A program made the translations under genes and the position numbers. Below, piece after piece: positions 1 through 7,187 of a stretch of DNA of 64,000 bases (the first letter of the stretch is position 1; every line of letters starts with the position of its first letter). A model generated the notes under the pieces. It made no database searches. It saw only the letters and a program-made list of their open reading frames with translations, and was not told the DNA's origin. The stretch is taken from positions 62,001 through 126,000 of the forward strand of contig JAFGNJ010000005.1 in NCBI GenBank assembly GCA_016927065.1, written 5' to 3'. The DNA comes from Deltaproteobacteria bacterium (lineage in GTDB: Bacteria; Desulfobacterota; B13-G15; RBG-16-54-18).

Positions 1-228
1 CCTCAATTCTTGAGGCTTGACTGCGAGGATGATCACCTGCACCTGGGATGCGAGTTTTTTATTATCCTGCTCTACCTCCACACCATAGGTTTTCTTGATG
101 AAGTCTCTCCTCTCAGGACGAGTCTCGCTAACGACGATGTTCTTGGTCATCCCCTTGTGATGGAGACCTCGCAGGATGGCCTCACCCATATTGCCGCAGC
201 CGATGATCCCGATCTTTTTCTTCAGCAT
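1..228 (-). CDS. proC: Pyrroline-5-carboxylate reductase, N-terminal part (cut by window edge)
   Basis: The last step of proline synthesis: NAD(P)H-dependent reduction of 1-pyrroline-5-carboxylate in the cytoplasm. Only the first 76 residues lie in the window. They begin MLKKKIGIIGCGNMGEAIL, a Rossmann dinucleotide-binding motif (GxGNMG) at residues 9-14, and continue to VIILAVKPQ, the second conserved ProC block. The ATG at 228 is preceded by AAAGGAGCGG, a good ribosome binding site. The rest of the gene lies beyond base 1. The family call is firm; the exact substrate is inferred from the motif set. Confidence 0.88.
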   Translation of the reverse strand, partial: MLKKKIGIIGCGNMGEAILRGLHHKGMTKNIVVSETRPERRDFIKKTYGVEVEQDNKKLASQVQVIILAVKPQELR

Positions 229-385
229 ATCCCGCTCCTTTTGTATTAATTGCAATACAATTACTCACCCCCGCTGCACAAGAGAGGGTCCTCAGTTGCA
301 TATGGTATGTTCTAGGATTGCACGTGCTTCAAGACGGAAAAAAGGCACTCTCTTGCTGCCGCGGAGTATCTATGTAATAAAAAAA

Positions 386-461
386 TGGTGGAGATGGGGG
401 GATTCGAACCCCCGACCCTCACGTTGCGAACGTGATGCTCTCCCAACTGAGCTACATCCCC
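386..461 (-). tRNA. tRNA-Ala (anticodon CGC), CCA encoded
   Basis: Read on the minus strand the 76 bases fold as a cloverleaf. The acceptor stem GGGGATG pairs with CATCTCC with one G-U wobble. The D arm holds AGCTCAGTTGGGAGAGC, and the anticodon stem TCACG/CGTGA encloses the loop TTCGCAA with anticodon CGC, which reads the alanine codon GCG. The T arm carries GGTTCGAATCC. The discriminator is A and the 3' CCA is in the genome. It lies alone between proC and a receiver-domain gene. Confidence 0.96.
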
Positions 462-474
462 ACACAGATGCCCT

Positions 475-834
475 TTATTCCTTCTTTTCGGAAAATCCCT
501 TGATCACCCCTTTGAGTTCCGACAAGTCCGAGCTCTTCACCACATAGGCATCAGAGGCCCAGGTGGCAAGGTCCCTCTTATAATCCCCGTAGGCGGTGCA
601 AATGACCACTGGCAAATCCTTGTCTTGCTTTCGTACCCGCTCCAGAACTTCCATCCCTCCCATACCCGGCATTTTGAGGTCAAGGACGACTATGTCCGGT
701 TTCGATTCACTCAGTTTCGTGAGGGCCTCTTCACCTCCTCGAGCCAGCTCAACCTCATACCCCTCTTCCTCTAGCTCCTCCTTGTAGAGGAGGCGGATTC
801 CCTCCTCGTCATCGACCACTAATATTTTTTTCAT
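475..834 (-). CDS. Single-domain response regulator (CheY-like receiver)
   Basis: A stand-alone receiver domain of 119 residues with no output domain. The acidic pair D8-D9 and the phosphoacceptor D52 in DIVVLDLKMPG are present, followed by the conserved threonine in VICTAYG and the lysine in VVKSS near residue 99. Such proteins relay phosphate or bind a partner when phosphorylated. No kinase gene is adjacent; the neighbours are a tRNA and a nadD-like gene, so the partner cannot be named. The start ATG at 834 begins MKKILVVDDE, the usual N-terminus of the family. Confidence 0.9.
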   Translation of the reverse strand: MKKILVVDDEEGIRLLYKEELEEEGYEVELARGGEEALTKLSESKPDIVVLDLKMPGMGGMEVLERVRKQDKDLPVVICTAYGDYKRDLATWASDAYVVKSSDLSELKGVIKGFSEKKE

Positions 835-863
835 ATCTACTCACAAAAAAATATTATCTTATT

Positions 864-1634
864 TCACGGACCCTGTCTACTGTAAAATCTCCGTTTACGC
901 AAGAACTCCTCCAGCGTTGGGGGTATCAAATCCTTTATCGATTTTCCCTCTGCCAACCGCCGTCGGACCTGAGAGGAAGAGATTCCGGCCAGGTCAGTGG
1001 AAAGTGTGAGGGTGGAAACCTGTGCCGCAAAGGGACGGTTCTCCTCACGCTCAAAAAGCTCCGTGAGTTCCGCTTTGCCACAATCCCCTCGATTGGCCAC
1101 CAAAAATCCAGCCTGAGAAAAGAGCGAGCGGAGGGCTTCCTCTCTATCCTCATAGTATCTGTGGTCAAGAACCCGAACAATAGTATCGTACCCCACGATA
1201 AAATAGATCTGTGTATCTCGAGGATACATGTGCTGCAAGGCCTCGACCTTATCGAGGAATAACCCCCGGTTAGAGATCCCCAGAGAGATGCGAGGGTCAC
1301 CCCCAAAGAAGACGAGGAGCATGAGAAGCCTGTCCTCCAACGGGGCACCGAAATACTCTTTGTCCATGGCCTGCTGGTCCAGGATTAGCAGGATTTCATC
1401 AAAGGCGACAGTCTTATCCGCCTCTCTCAACAGGGCTTGGTGTGCTACGGTAGGTGGATTAAAAGAAGCAGGCAGAACACCTAACACATTTCGCTTATCA
1501 GCACGTACCCCCCCCTGCGCTTGTTTTATTATCGTGATGCGGGGTGGGCCTTCCTGTGGAAGGGAACGCACCGCCTCATGCAGATACTCACGGGTGCGAG
1601 GATCGAAGGGTTCTATGAGATCAGAGATGAACAT
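864..1634 (-). CDS. NadD-like nicotinate-nucleotide adenylyltransferase family protein
   Basis: A nucleotidyltransferase of the NadD/NMNAT type, which joins AMP to nicotinate mononucleotide in NAD synthesis. Visible family marks are ASFNPPTVAHQALL near residue 57 (the T-x-x-H form of the adenylyltransferase motif), VGYDTIVRVL in the middle, and the C-terminal ISSSQVRRRL, equivalent to the ISSTxIR phosphate-binding loop. About 50 residues precede the Rossmann core, making it longer (256 aa) than a typical NadD of about 200-220. That extension could mean a divergent paralogue, so no symbol is assigned. It runs in the same direction as the receiver gene downstream, with a 29-base gap. Confidence 0.75.
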   Translation of the reverse strand: MFISDLIEPFDPRTREYLHEAVRSLPQEGPPRITIIKQAQGGVRADKRNVLGVLPASFNPPTVAHQALLREADKTVAFDEILLILDQQAMDKEYFGAPLEDRLLMLLVFFGGDPRISLGISNRGLFLDKVEALQHMYPRDTQIYFIVGYDTIVRVLDHRYYEDREEALRSLFSQAGFLVANRGDCGKAELTELFEREENRPFAAQVSTLTLSTDLAGISSSQVRRRLAEGKSIKDLIPPTLEEFLRKRRFYSRQGP

Positions 1635-1773
1635 ATGGTTATTCTACCATAGATGCGTAATCATTCGAACCGTATCTCATCGTTACTCACCTGTGAGCTA
1701 CGCTGAATACGGCAACAAACATGGCGAGGCATCAATCAAACCTATTTGATCAGATTGTATAAAGTAAGACTTT

Positions 1774-2775
1774 GTGGGTGTGGTCAAGGTACGCATAATC
1801 AGTTATACTATGCATGTGAGTGGTGACTCCTTTCATGGCACACAAGGCATCATCTTCAATAAAACGGGGAGAGTAAAGGACGATTTTTACGTCTTAGGGC
1901 ACACGTGGATGCCCAGCTACCTGTTAGATGGTCCAAGGCCGGTCATATTTGAGTCCGGACTGACCTGCTTGGGAAAAATCTATGAGCAGGACATTCGGTC
2001 GGTGTTGGGCAACCGACAACCTGAGTTCCTTTTTCTCTCCCATGTTCACTATGATCACTGCGGCGCTACCTCCTACCTCAAGAATGCCTTCCCCTCGCTC
2101 CAGGTGGCCGCTTCATCAAAGGCGGCCCAGATCATCAAACGTCCTACCGCCCAGCGGTTGATGAAGACCTTGAGCAAAAAAGCGGCCTCTTTGATTTCAG
2201 GGGTGCCGAAGGATAACCTGTTAACGGAGCCCTTCAAACCCTTCACGATAGACATGCTATTGACCGATGGGCAGGTGATAGAAATGGGCGAAGGAGGATC
2301 TGTCCACGTCCTTGCAACGCCCGGTCACACCCGGGATCTGTTGAGTTACTATATCCCAGAAAAAAGGATCCTTATCGCAACCGAGGCTGCAGGTTGTGCT
2401 GATAGAACCGGGTATGTCGTTACGGAGTTCCTCGTTGATTATGAAAGCTACCTAACTGGGTTGAAACGCTTGGCCGCCTTAGATATTGAGATCCTATGTC
2501 AGGGGCACCACTTTGTCTATGTTGGTGCGGCTGTGAAGGAATTTTTTGCTCGGTCGCTTAACTCGGCCGAAACGTTCCGAGCAAGGGTAGAAGAACTTTT
2601 GCGGGCTGAGGGAGGATCAGTGGAGCGAGTCGTAGCCCGGATCAAGGCTGAAGAGCACGATATGAAACCGCTTCCAAAACAGCCGGAAAAAGCCTATCTC
2701 CTCAACCTGAGGGCCCGCGTAAGCCATCTTGCTGAGCGGATGGGATATATTGAAGGGCACCGGGTCAAAGCTTGA
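1774..2775 (+). CDS. Metallo-beta-lactamase fold hydrolase
   Basis: An MBL-fold protein of up to 333 residues. The metal-binding motif HxHxDH is seen as SHVHYDHCGA near residue 91, and further ligands are likely in the TPGHTRDLL segment and in CQGHHFVYVG. The layout resembles MBL hydrolases that act on thioesters, lactones or phosphodiesters; the substrate is not predictable. The longest frame starts with GTG at 1774. The in-frame ATG at 1810 is an alternative, and neither has a strong ribosome binding site. The C-terminal 80 residues (from about 250) are helical and charged, as in larger MBL-fold subfamilies. Confidence 0.82.
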   Translation: MGVVKVRIISYTMHVSGDSFHGTQGIIFNKTGRVKDDFYVLGHTWMPSYLLDGPRPVIFESGLTCLGKIYEQDIRSVLGNRQPEFLFLSHVHYDHCGATSYLKNAFPSLQVAASSKAAQIIKRPTAQRLMKTLSKKAASLISGVPKDNLLTEPFKPFTIDMLLTDGQVIEMGEGGSVHVLATPGHTRDLLSYYIPEKRILIATEAAGCADRTGYVVTEFLVDYESYLTGLKRLAALDIEILCQGHHFVYVGAAVKEFFARSLNSAETFRARVEELLRAEGGSVERVVARIKAEEHDMKPLPKQPEKAYLLNLRARVSHLAERMGYIEGHRVKA

Positions 2776-2907
2776 TCTTTTCAAACGCAATGGTATGCTA
2801 TCGTAGGGATAAGCAATCTTGCGTTCGGCACAATTGGTTTGCAAGGCATTACTTTTAGCCTCCCCGATCAGGTATAAACGGTACAGCAAAAAAAAGGAGA
2901 AGAAAGC

Positions 2908-3396
2908 ATGCAGGTCCTCATCACGTATTACTCAAAATCCGGCCATACAAAAACATTGGCTGAAGAAATAGCCAAAGGCGTGAAAGAAGTTGAGGATATC
3001 GTATGTGTCGTGAAACCAGTGGCTGAAATTACGAAAGATGACTTTGTGGCTTCTGACGGGATTATCGCCGGGTCCCCTGTCTATTTCGGGACAATGGCTT
3101 CCGAACTGAAAGCGGTCTTTGATAAATTTGTGGCTGTTCGCAGGAAAATGGAGAATAAAATAGGGGCTGCCTTCGCCACCTCTGGTGATTCATCAGGGGG
3201 TAAAGAAACGACGATCATGTCGATTATCCAAGCCTTCCTGATTTATGGTATGATCATCGTGGGAGACCCGCTTGATGCAACGGGACATTACGGAGTATCG
3301 TGTGTTGGGTCACCCGATAAAAGTACCACAATCAATGCCGTGCTGTTAGGCAAGCGGGTTGCATCCTTAGTTAAACAATTAAAAAGCTCCGGATAA
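2908..3396 (+). CDS. Flavodoxin/NAD(P)H:quinone reductase family protein
   Basis: A 162-residue flavodoxin-fold protein. It opens with MQVLITYYSKSGHTKTLAEE, the beta1 strand and FMN-phosphate loop of flavodoxins and WrbA-like quinone reductases. GSPVYFGTMASELKAVFDKF contacts the isoalloxazine ring in this family. An AAGGAG ribosome binding site lies just upstream of the ATG. It probably carries out FMN-dependent electron transfer or quinone reduction in the cytoplasm. It precedes an unrelated membrane protein gene by 18 bases and may be co-transcribed with it. Confidence 0.87.
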   Translation: MQVLITYYSKSGHTKTLAEEIAKGVKEVEDIVCVVKPVAEITKDDFVASDGIIAGSPVYFGTMASELKAVFDKFVAVRRKMENKIGAAFATSGDSSGGKETTIMSIIQAFLIYGMIIVGDPLDATGHYGVSCVGSPDKSTTINAVLLGKRVASLVKQLKSSG

Positions 3397-3414
3397 GAAA
3401 GCCGGTTCACTTAC

Positions 3415-4122
3415 ATGATTAGCCCCCCCTTTTCAGGTTCCATGCTCATCTACAGCGCCCTCGCACTTTTGACCATTGGCATGGTGCTGTTCATGGTGTT
3501 CATTGTGAGGCGGGTGCTCCGTATTATACGCCGTGTGGGGAGGAAACCGGTGAAGCGGCTCGGTATCATAGCCAGTACTTTGCGATTGCTCCTCATCCTG
3601 TTGCTCATCGCTGTCTCGTTTGCCCTGTTATTCCTGGGCGCTTTTATTCAGTCCTACACCTCTTTTACACGCCGCGAATTTGCCGCCACGGTCCACTGCA
3701 CCGCCGTGCCTGGTACGGAAGATACGATGATCCTTGAACTCGTGACGCAAGAATCACCGACAAGTGCCCACATCCGTCGCTATCGCCTGCGCGGCCAGCA
3801 ATGGACCGTGGAAGGACACATCCTCAAGTGGGATGACTGGCTGAATTTCCTCGGCCTCAAAACCATGTACAAGTTGACACGCGTGCGCGGACGCTATCTA
3901 CGGGCCGATGACGAGATGAACAAACCCGCCACGGTATACAGTTTAGTCGCCAACGAGGAGGACTCCCACTGGCGCTGGCTATACGAGTATGGTGCTCGTC
4001 TCCCCTTTGTGCAGGCGGTGTACGGCAACACGGTCTTTACCTTCCCGTCTGGAACAAAGAGCTTCGATATCTACGTCACTACGTCGGGCTTCATGATTTC
4101 CGAAGAGGAAAAAAATAGATAA
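3415..4122 (+). CDS. Membrane protein with two N-terminal TM helices, unknown function
   Basis: I do not recognise this family. The 235-residue product has hydrophobic helices at about residues 9-32 and 58-82, joined by a very basic loop (RRVLRIIRRVGRKPVKR), which predicts a cytoplasmic loop by the positive-inside rule. About 150 soluble residues follow, presumably on the outer face of the inner membrane, with a beta-rich look. There is no recognisable catalytic motif. It follows the flavodoxin gene closely. Confidence 0.7.
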   Translation: MISPPFSGSMLIYSALALLTIGMVLFMVFIVRRVLRIIRRVGRKPVKRLGIIASTLRLLLILLLIAVSFALLFLGAFIQSYTSFTRREFAATVHCTAVPGTEDTMILELVTQESPTSAHIRRYRLRGQQWTVEGHILKWDDWLNFLGLKTMYKLTRVRGRYLRADDEMNKPATVYSLVANEEDSHWRWLYEYGARLPFVQAVYGNTVFTFPSGTKSFDIYVTTSGFMISEEEKNR

Positions 4123-4245
4123 AAACTTATTGTCGCGCAGGATAATGCAGAGCGACCAATAACTTTACCTCGAGTATCGTCTTGAGCGCTGAAAGAATCT
4201 TCCCATTCCGAAGAAAAAAAGGTACAATTATGAAGGGTGAAAACG

Positions 4246-4557
4246 ATGGTTGAGAAACCTGAACGGAGAAAGGCTATCCGTGTTTGTTCCTTGAATTTTA
4301 TCAACATAGATTCAGGGAAAGAAAATCCGGTCACCTACGGTCTCGGGCGAACCCTTGAATTAAACGTGGAAGGAGCTACCCTCGAGGTTGCTGATAAATT
4401 GCCCGTTGGAGTCTTCATTGAAGTTGAACTCGCCATGGGCGACGTGATCACCACCCTTAAAGGTGAGGTAAAGAACGTTCAGCCTTCTGCTTCTGAATCA
4501 GGCCTCTACCGTGTCGGCATCCAATTTCTCAAACCGAACACGGTCCATCTGGAATGA
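4246..4557 (+). CDS. PilZ domain protein
   Basis: A 103-residue stand-alone PilZ domain, a receptor for cyclic di-GMP. The N-terminal ERRKAIR carries the RxxxR ligand-binding motif. The second motif (D/N-x-S-x-x-G) is represented by LNVEGATLEV, where the serine is not conserved, so c-di-GMP affinity may be reduced. The ATG at 4246 is preferred because AAGGGTGA sits six bases upstream; a GTG at 4237 is also in frame. A GGDEF protein gene lies 2.6 kb downstream and could supply the ligand, but nothing in the sequence links them directly. Confidence 0.78.
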   Translation: MVEKPERRKAIRVCSLNFINIDSGKENPVTYGLGRTLELNVEGATLEVADKLPVGVFIEVELAMGDVITTLKGEVKNVQPSASESGLYRVGIQFLKPNTVHLE

Positions 4558-4639
4558 GAAAGCGAGGGGGCATGAATTGGTCTGAAAGGAAGTCTTAAAA
4601 AGGCACCCCCCCATCAATCAAACCTTATAGATTTCCTTC

Positions 4640-6790
4640 TCAATTTTTAGCCCCGTATCGTTCGATGAGGGCTTGGGTCTCGGCGTCCAATAGACCGAAC
4701 GCTGCCAGCGTCTCTTGGGTGGGGACACCGTTGCGATCGTACCCCTTCTCCTCATATACGGCATCACAGAGTTCCTGATAGTGTCTCTGACGGATGCCGA
4801 TGAGCAGGTCGAGACGTTGCTGGAGGTCTGCCGGCAACCGATCCTCCCCCCCCACTATCTCAGCGAGCTGTGAGTCGTAGCGTTCTTGCCGTGAACGGTA
4901 CTCTTCGAGATAGACAGGGCTCATGGCGCGCAACGGGATCTGATCGTGCTCTCGGGTGCCGACGCCATGCTTGAGATTGATGAGTTTCTGCAAGGTGTAC
5001 AGGCGCTCTGAATCCCTGAGCAGATCATCCAAATTTTTGTTGGTTCCTACTGTCCCATTGTAGTGCTCGACAAAATATTGGGCGCTGGGTAGATTTTTGG
5101 CCGGTTCGGGGGTGCTGGCGGCCTCGGGATGCCGGATATCAATCCAGGGGAGTTTGCACAAACCTGTGGCGTTAAACCAGGTGCGAAAAAGCGGAAACCA
5201 CTTCAGGGCCTTCGCTTTCAGCTCGAAGTTGGGGAGTTCATTATTCACCTGATCCATAAAGATCATCCATGCCTCGTCATGCTGTGCCCCTTTGAGGGCG
5301 AAACCGTACCCTCCCTGCTGGGCCAGCGATTCTTTGGTGATATACAGAGAAAACTCAAGCCCCTTGCACTCCATACCGAATTTCTCCAGTTCACTCAGTA
5401 CGACCGCTCGATCACCGTGGTTGTTCCGCCCATAGTTCTCTGCAATCCACCCCTTGAGAAAACGGATTCCCTTTCCCGCTATCCGCCCAAACCCTTTGCC
5501 TGCGGCGATCTCATGAATCAGGCGGAGTGCCGTTTCCCTCTCCCCCCATCTCAGGGAATAGCCGATATCGTCGGCTTGCAGGAAGCCATGTTGGAAGCAC
5601 TCCATAAGGAATGCCGTGGTAACCCCTGCTGATATGGTATCCAAGCCATACTCGTCGCAGTACCAGTTATATTCGAGGATGAAGCGGGGGTCAAAAACCC
5701 CCGTAACGGGTCCAATCGCAGCGGTCTCGTATTCCGGCCCGTCGACGCTTACTTCTCTTCCCTTGTGGGGACCTGATTGTAAGGTAATGCCCTCAACCCC
5801 CTTGGCGCAGGCGAGGTTGCATCCATAATAACATCCATCGGGGTATCCGGCGGAAAAATATTCATCCTTGAAGACACCTCCATAGATACGATGCGACTCC
5901 TCATGGGTGCCCGTTTGAAAGTTGTGGATAGGAAGAATATCGAATTTGTCCATGTGGTCGACAAGACCGGTGGTTCCCCATTCCCTGAGGCGTATGCCGT
6001 GTGGGTCCTGGATCTTGATGATATGCTTCAGCTTACGCCCGGCCTCTCTAACCATATCAGGATTGGCCGGATGATTCGCCTTTCCCCGCGACAGACTGCT
6101 CGTCACGACAATAGCCTTGAGCCCTTTGAGCCTCATTACGGTCCCTGTGCCGCCTCGGCCCGCCTGCTTTGCGCGGAGACGGCTGCGCTTAGTATCAAAA
6201 AAGATGCTGTTGATAATGCCAAATAAGGAGTTTTTTCCCCCTATACCAGCAGCGACCGCGGCGATATGCTCCCGCTTTTTCCCCGGACAGAAGTACTTTA
6301 TCACCTGCTCTGCATAGCTTATGCTACCCTCTCCCTCGGGGGCTCTCATTAACTTAATCACCCCCCCATCTCCATCAATGAAGAGACATACATCCTGCGG
6401 GGCAATCCCCCTGATCGCCATGGCATCGAAGCCTGCAAGCTTGAATAGGGGAGCGAAATGCCCACCCGCATTGGAGTCGATGAAGGTACCGGTCAGGGGA
6501 GAGATGGTCCCTACGATAAACTTTCCGGTGCCTGGGAAGAGGGGTTCAGCCCCCAATGGCCCCCCGGCGAGAACCAGGATGTTCTCGGGGCTGTCGTAAC
6601 GGGTCTTCTCATCGGTGCCGTCCCAGATCAGTTTTAAGGCGTATCCCCTGCCGCCGATCCACTTCTCTTTGAAGTCTTCGGGCAACGCCTCGATCTGTAT
6701 CGAGTTATCCGCGAGGTCAACCCTCAGAATCCTGTCCGTGTATCCCCCCTTTACCTCAGCAGGACTGTATGGTACCTCGGCAATTGTCAT
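4640..6790 (-). CDS. Aldehyde ferredoxin oxidoreductase (AOR) family tungstopterin enzyme
   Basis: About 716 residues of the AOR family, oxidoreductases with a bis-pterin tungsten cofactor and one [4Fe-4S] cluster. Visible marks are GGRGYALKLIWD near the N-terminus, NILVLAGGPLGAEP, RGGTGTVMRLKGLKAIVV (pterin-binding region), the cluster cysteines in GCYYGCNLACAKG (C-x3-C-x3-C, not the usual C-x2-C-x3-C) and a later cysteine in ATGLCKLPW. The start at 6790 is chosen because GGAG lies eight bases upstream and a promoter (6822-6850) lies inside the longer frame. The substrate cannot be told: the family includes aldehyde oxidoreductases and benzoyl-CoA reductase BamB. No MoaD or ferredoxin partner gene is adjacent. 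Confidence 0.87.
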   Translation of the reverse strand: MTIAEVPYSPAEVKGGYTDRILRVDLADNSIQIEALPEDFKEKWIGGRGYALKLIWDGTDEKTRYDSPENILVLAGGPLGAEPLFPGTGKFIVGTISPLTGTFIDSNAGGHFAPLFKLAGFDAMAIRGIAPQDVCLFIDGDGGVIKLMRAPEGEGSISYAEQVIKYFCPGKKREHIAAVAAGIGGKNSLFGIINSIFFDTKRSRLRAKQAGRGGTGTVMRLKGLKAIVVTSSLSRGKANHPANPDMVREAGRKLKHIIKIQDPHGIRLREWGTTGLVDHMDKFDILPIHNFQTGTHEESHRIYGGVFKDEYFSAGYPDGCYYGCNLACAKGVEGITLQSGPHKGREVSVDGPEYETAAIGPVTGVFDPRFILEYNWYCDEYGLDTISAGVTTAFLMECFQHGFLQADDIGYSLRWGERETALRLIHEIAAGKGFGRIAGKGIRFLKGWIAENYGRNNHGDRAVVLSELEKFGMECKGLEFSLYITKESLAQQGGYGFALKGAQHDEAWMIFMDQVNNELPNFELKAKALKWFPLFRTWFNATGLCKLPWIDIRHPEAASTPEPAKNLPSAQYFVEHYNGTVGTNKNLDDLLRDSERLYTLQKLINLKHGVGTREHDQIPLRAMSPVYLEEYRSRQERYDSQLAEIVGGEDRLPADLQQRLDLLIGIRQRHYQELCDAVYEEKGYDRNGVPTQETLAAFGLLDAETQALIERYGAKN

Positions 6791-6821
6791 GTACTCAGCT
6801 CCAAGCATAAAAGAATCTAAA

Positions 6822-6850
6822 CTATTAATAAAGAAGGGGTTATTTGTCAA
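6822..6850 (-). promoter_or_regulatory. Sigma-70 type promoter of the AOR-family gene
   Basis: On the minus strand a perfect TTGACA (6850-6845) is followed after 17 bases by TAATAG (6827-6822). The ATG at 6790 lies about 30 bases beyond, with a GGAG ribosome binding site between. This fits a short leader. Confidence 0.6.
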
Positions 6851-6975
6851 GGATTATCAAGTATGGCTTTTCACTATTTTCCAGATAAGCAAAACGCATT
6901 GTGGAGATAAAAAGATGCTACGAGGATCAGGATCGGAGGCCTTTTCACTCCTATGGTGTATCGTTCGTAAGACAG

Positions 6976-6990
6976 TGACAAAAAATGGCA
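6976..6990 (+). promoter_or_regulatory. Candidate enhancer (UAS) of the PAS-GGDEF gene
   Basis: TGACA-AAAAA-TGGCA, an inverted repeat with one mismatch. It begins exactly 107 bases before the GG of the sigma-54 promoter at 7082. A nearly identical, perfect copy lies at 9795-9809 with exactly the same spacing to the second sigma-54 promoter. It is probably bound by a shared enhancer-binding activator, which is not encoded in the window. Confidence 0.6.
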
Positions 6991-7081
6991 ACAAAAGGAA
7001 GCCTTAAGAGGCAGTTTCCCTGTAATGTTCATAACATACCGTTTTTTAAACGATTTTTACTTCAAATAAATTTATTAAAAT

Positions 7082-7097
7082 TGGCACAAAAAATGCT
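7082..7097 (+). promoter_or_regulatory. Sigma-54 (RpoN) promoter, -24/-12
   Basis: TGGCACAAAAAATGCT matches the consensus TGGCAC-N5-TTGC-W at all fixed positions except one T, with GG and GC 12 bases apart. It lies 91 bases before the start codon of the PAS-GGDEF gene, in a 337-base intergenic region otherwise AT-rich. The AT-rich tract between it and the palindrome at 6976 could hold an IHF site. Confidence 0.8.
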
Positions 7098-7187
7098 ACA
7101 TTATAAACAAACTAGTTGTATTCTCTTTAAGATACCGATACTAGTAATGACAAGCTCGATCAAAAAACGACAGGTTAGAAAGCAAGG

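Noticed and set aside
176-547. Open frame of 123 codons running across the tRNA-Ala gene
   Set aside because: It reads through a complete tRNA on the opposite strand and into the receiver gene; it is a shadow.
3221-4557. Functional link between the PilZ protein and the flavodoxin/membrane protein genes as one c-di-GMP operon
   Set aside because: A gap of more than 100 bases precedes the PilZ gene and there is no shared theme; co-direction alone is not enough.
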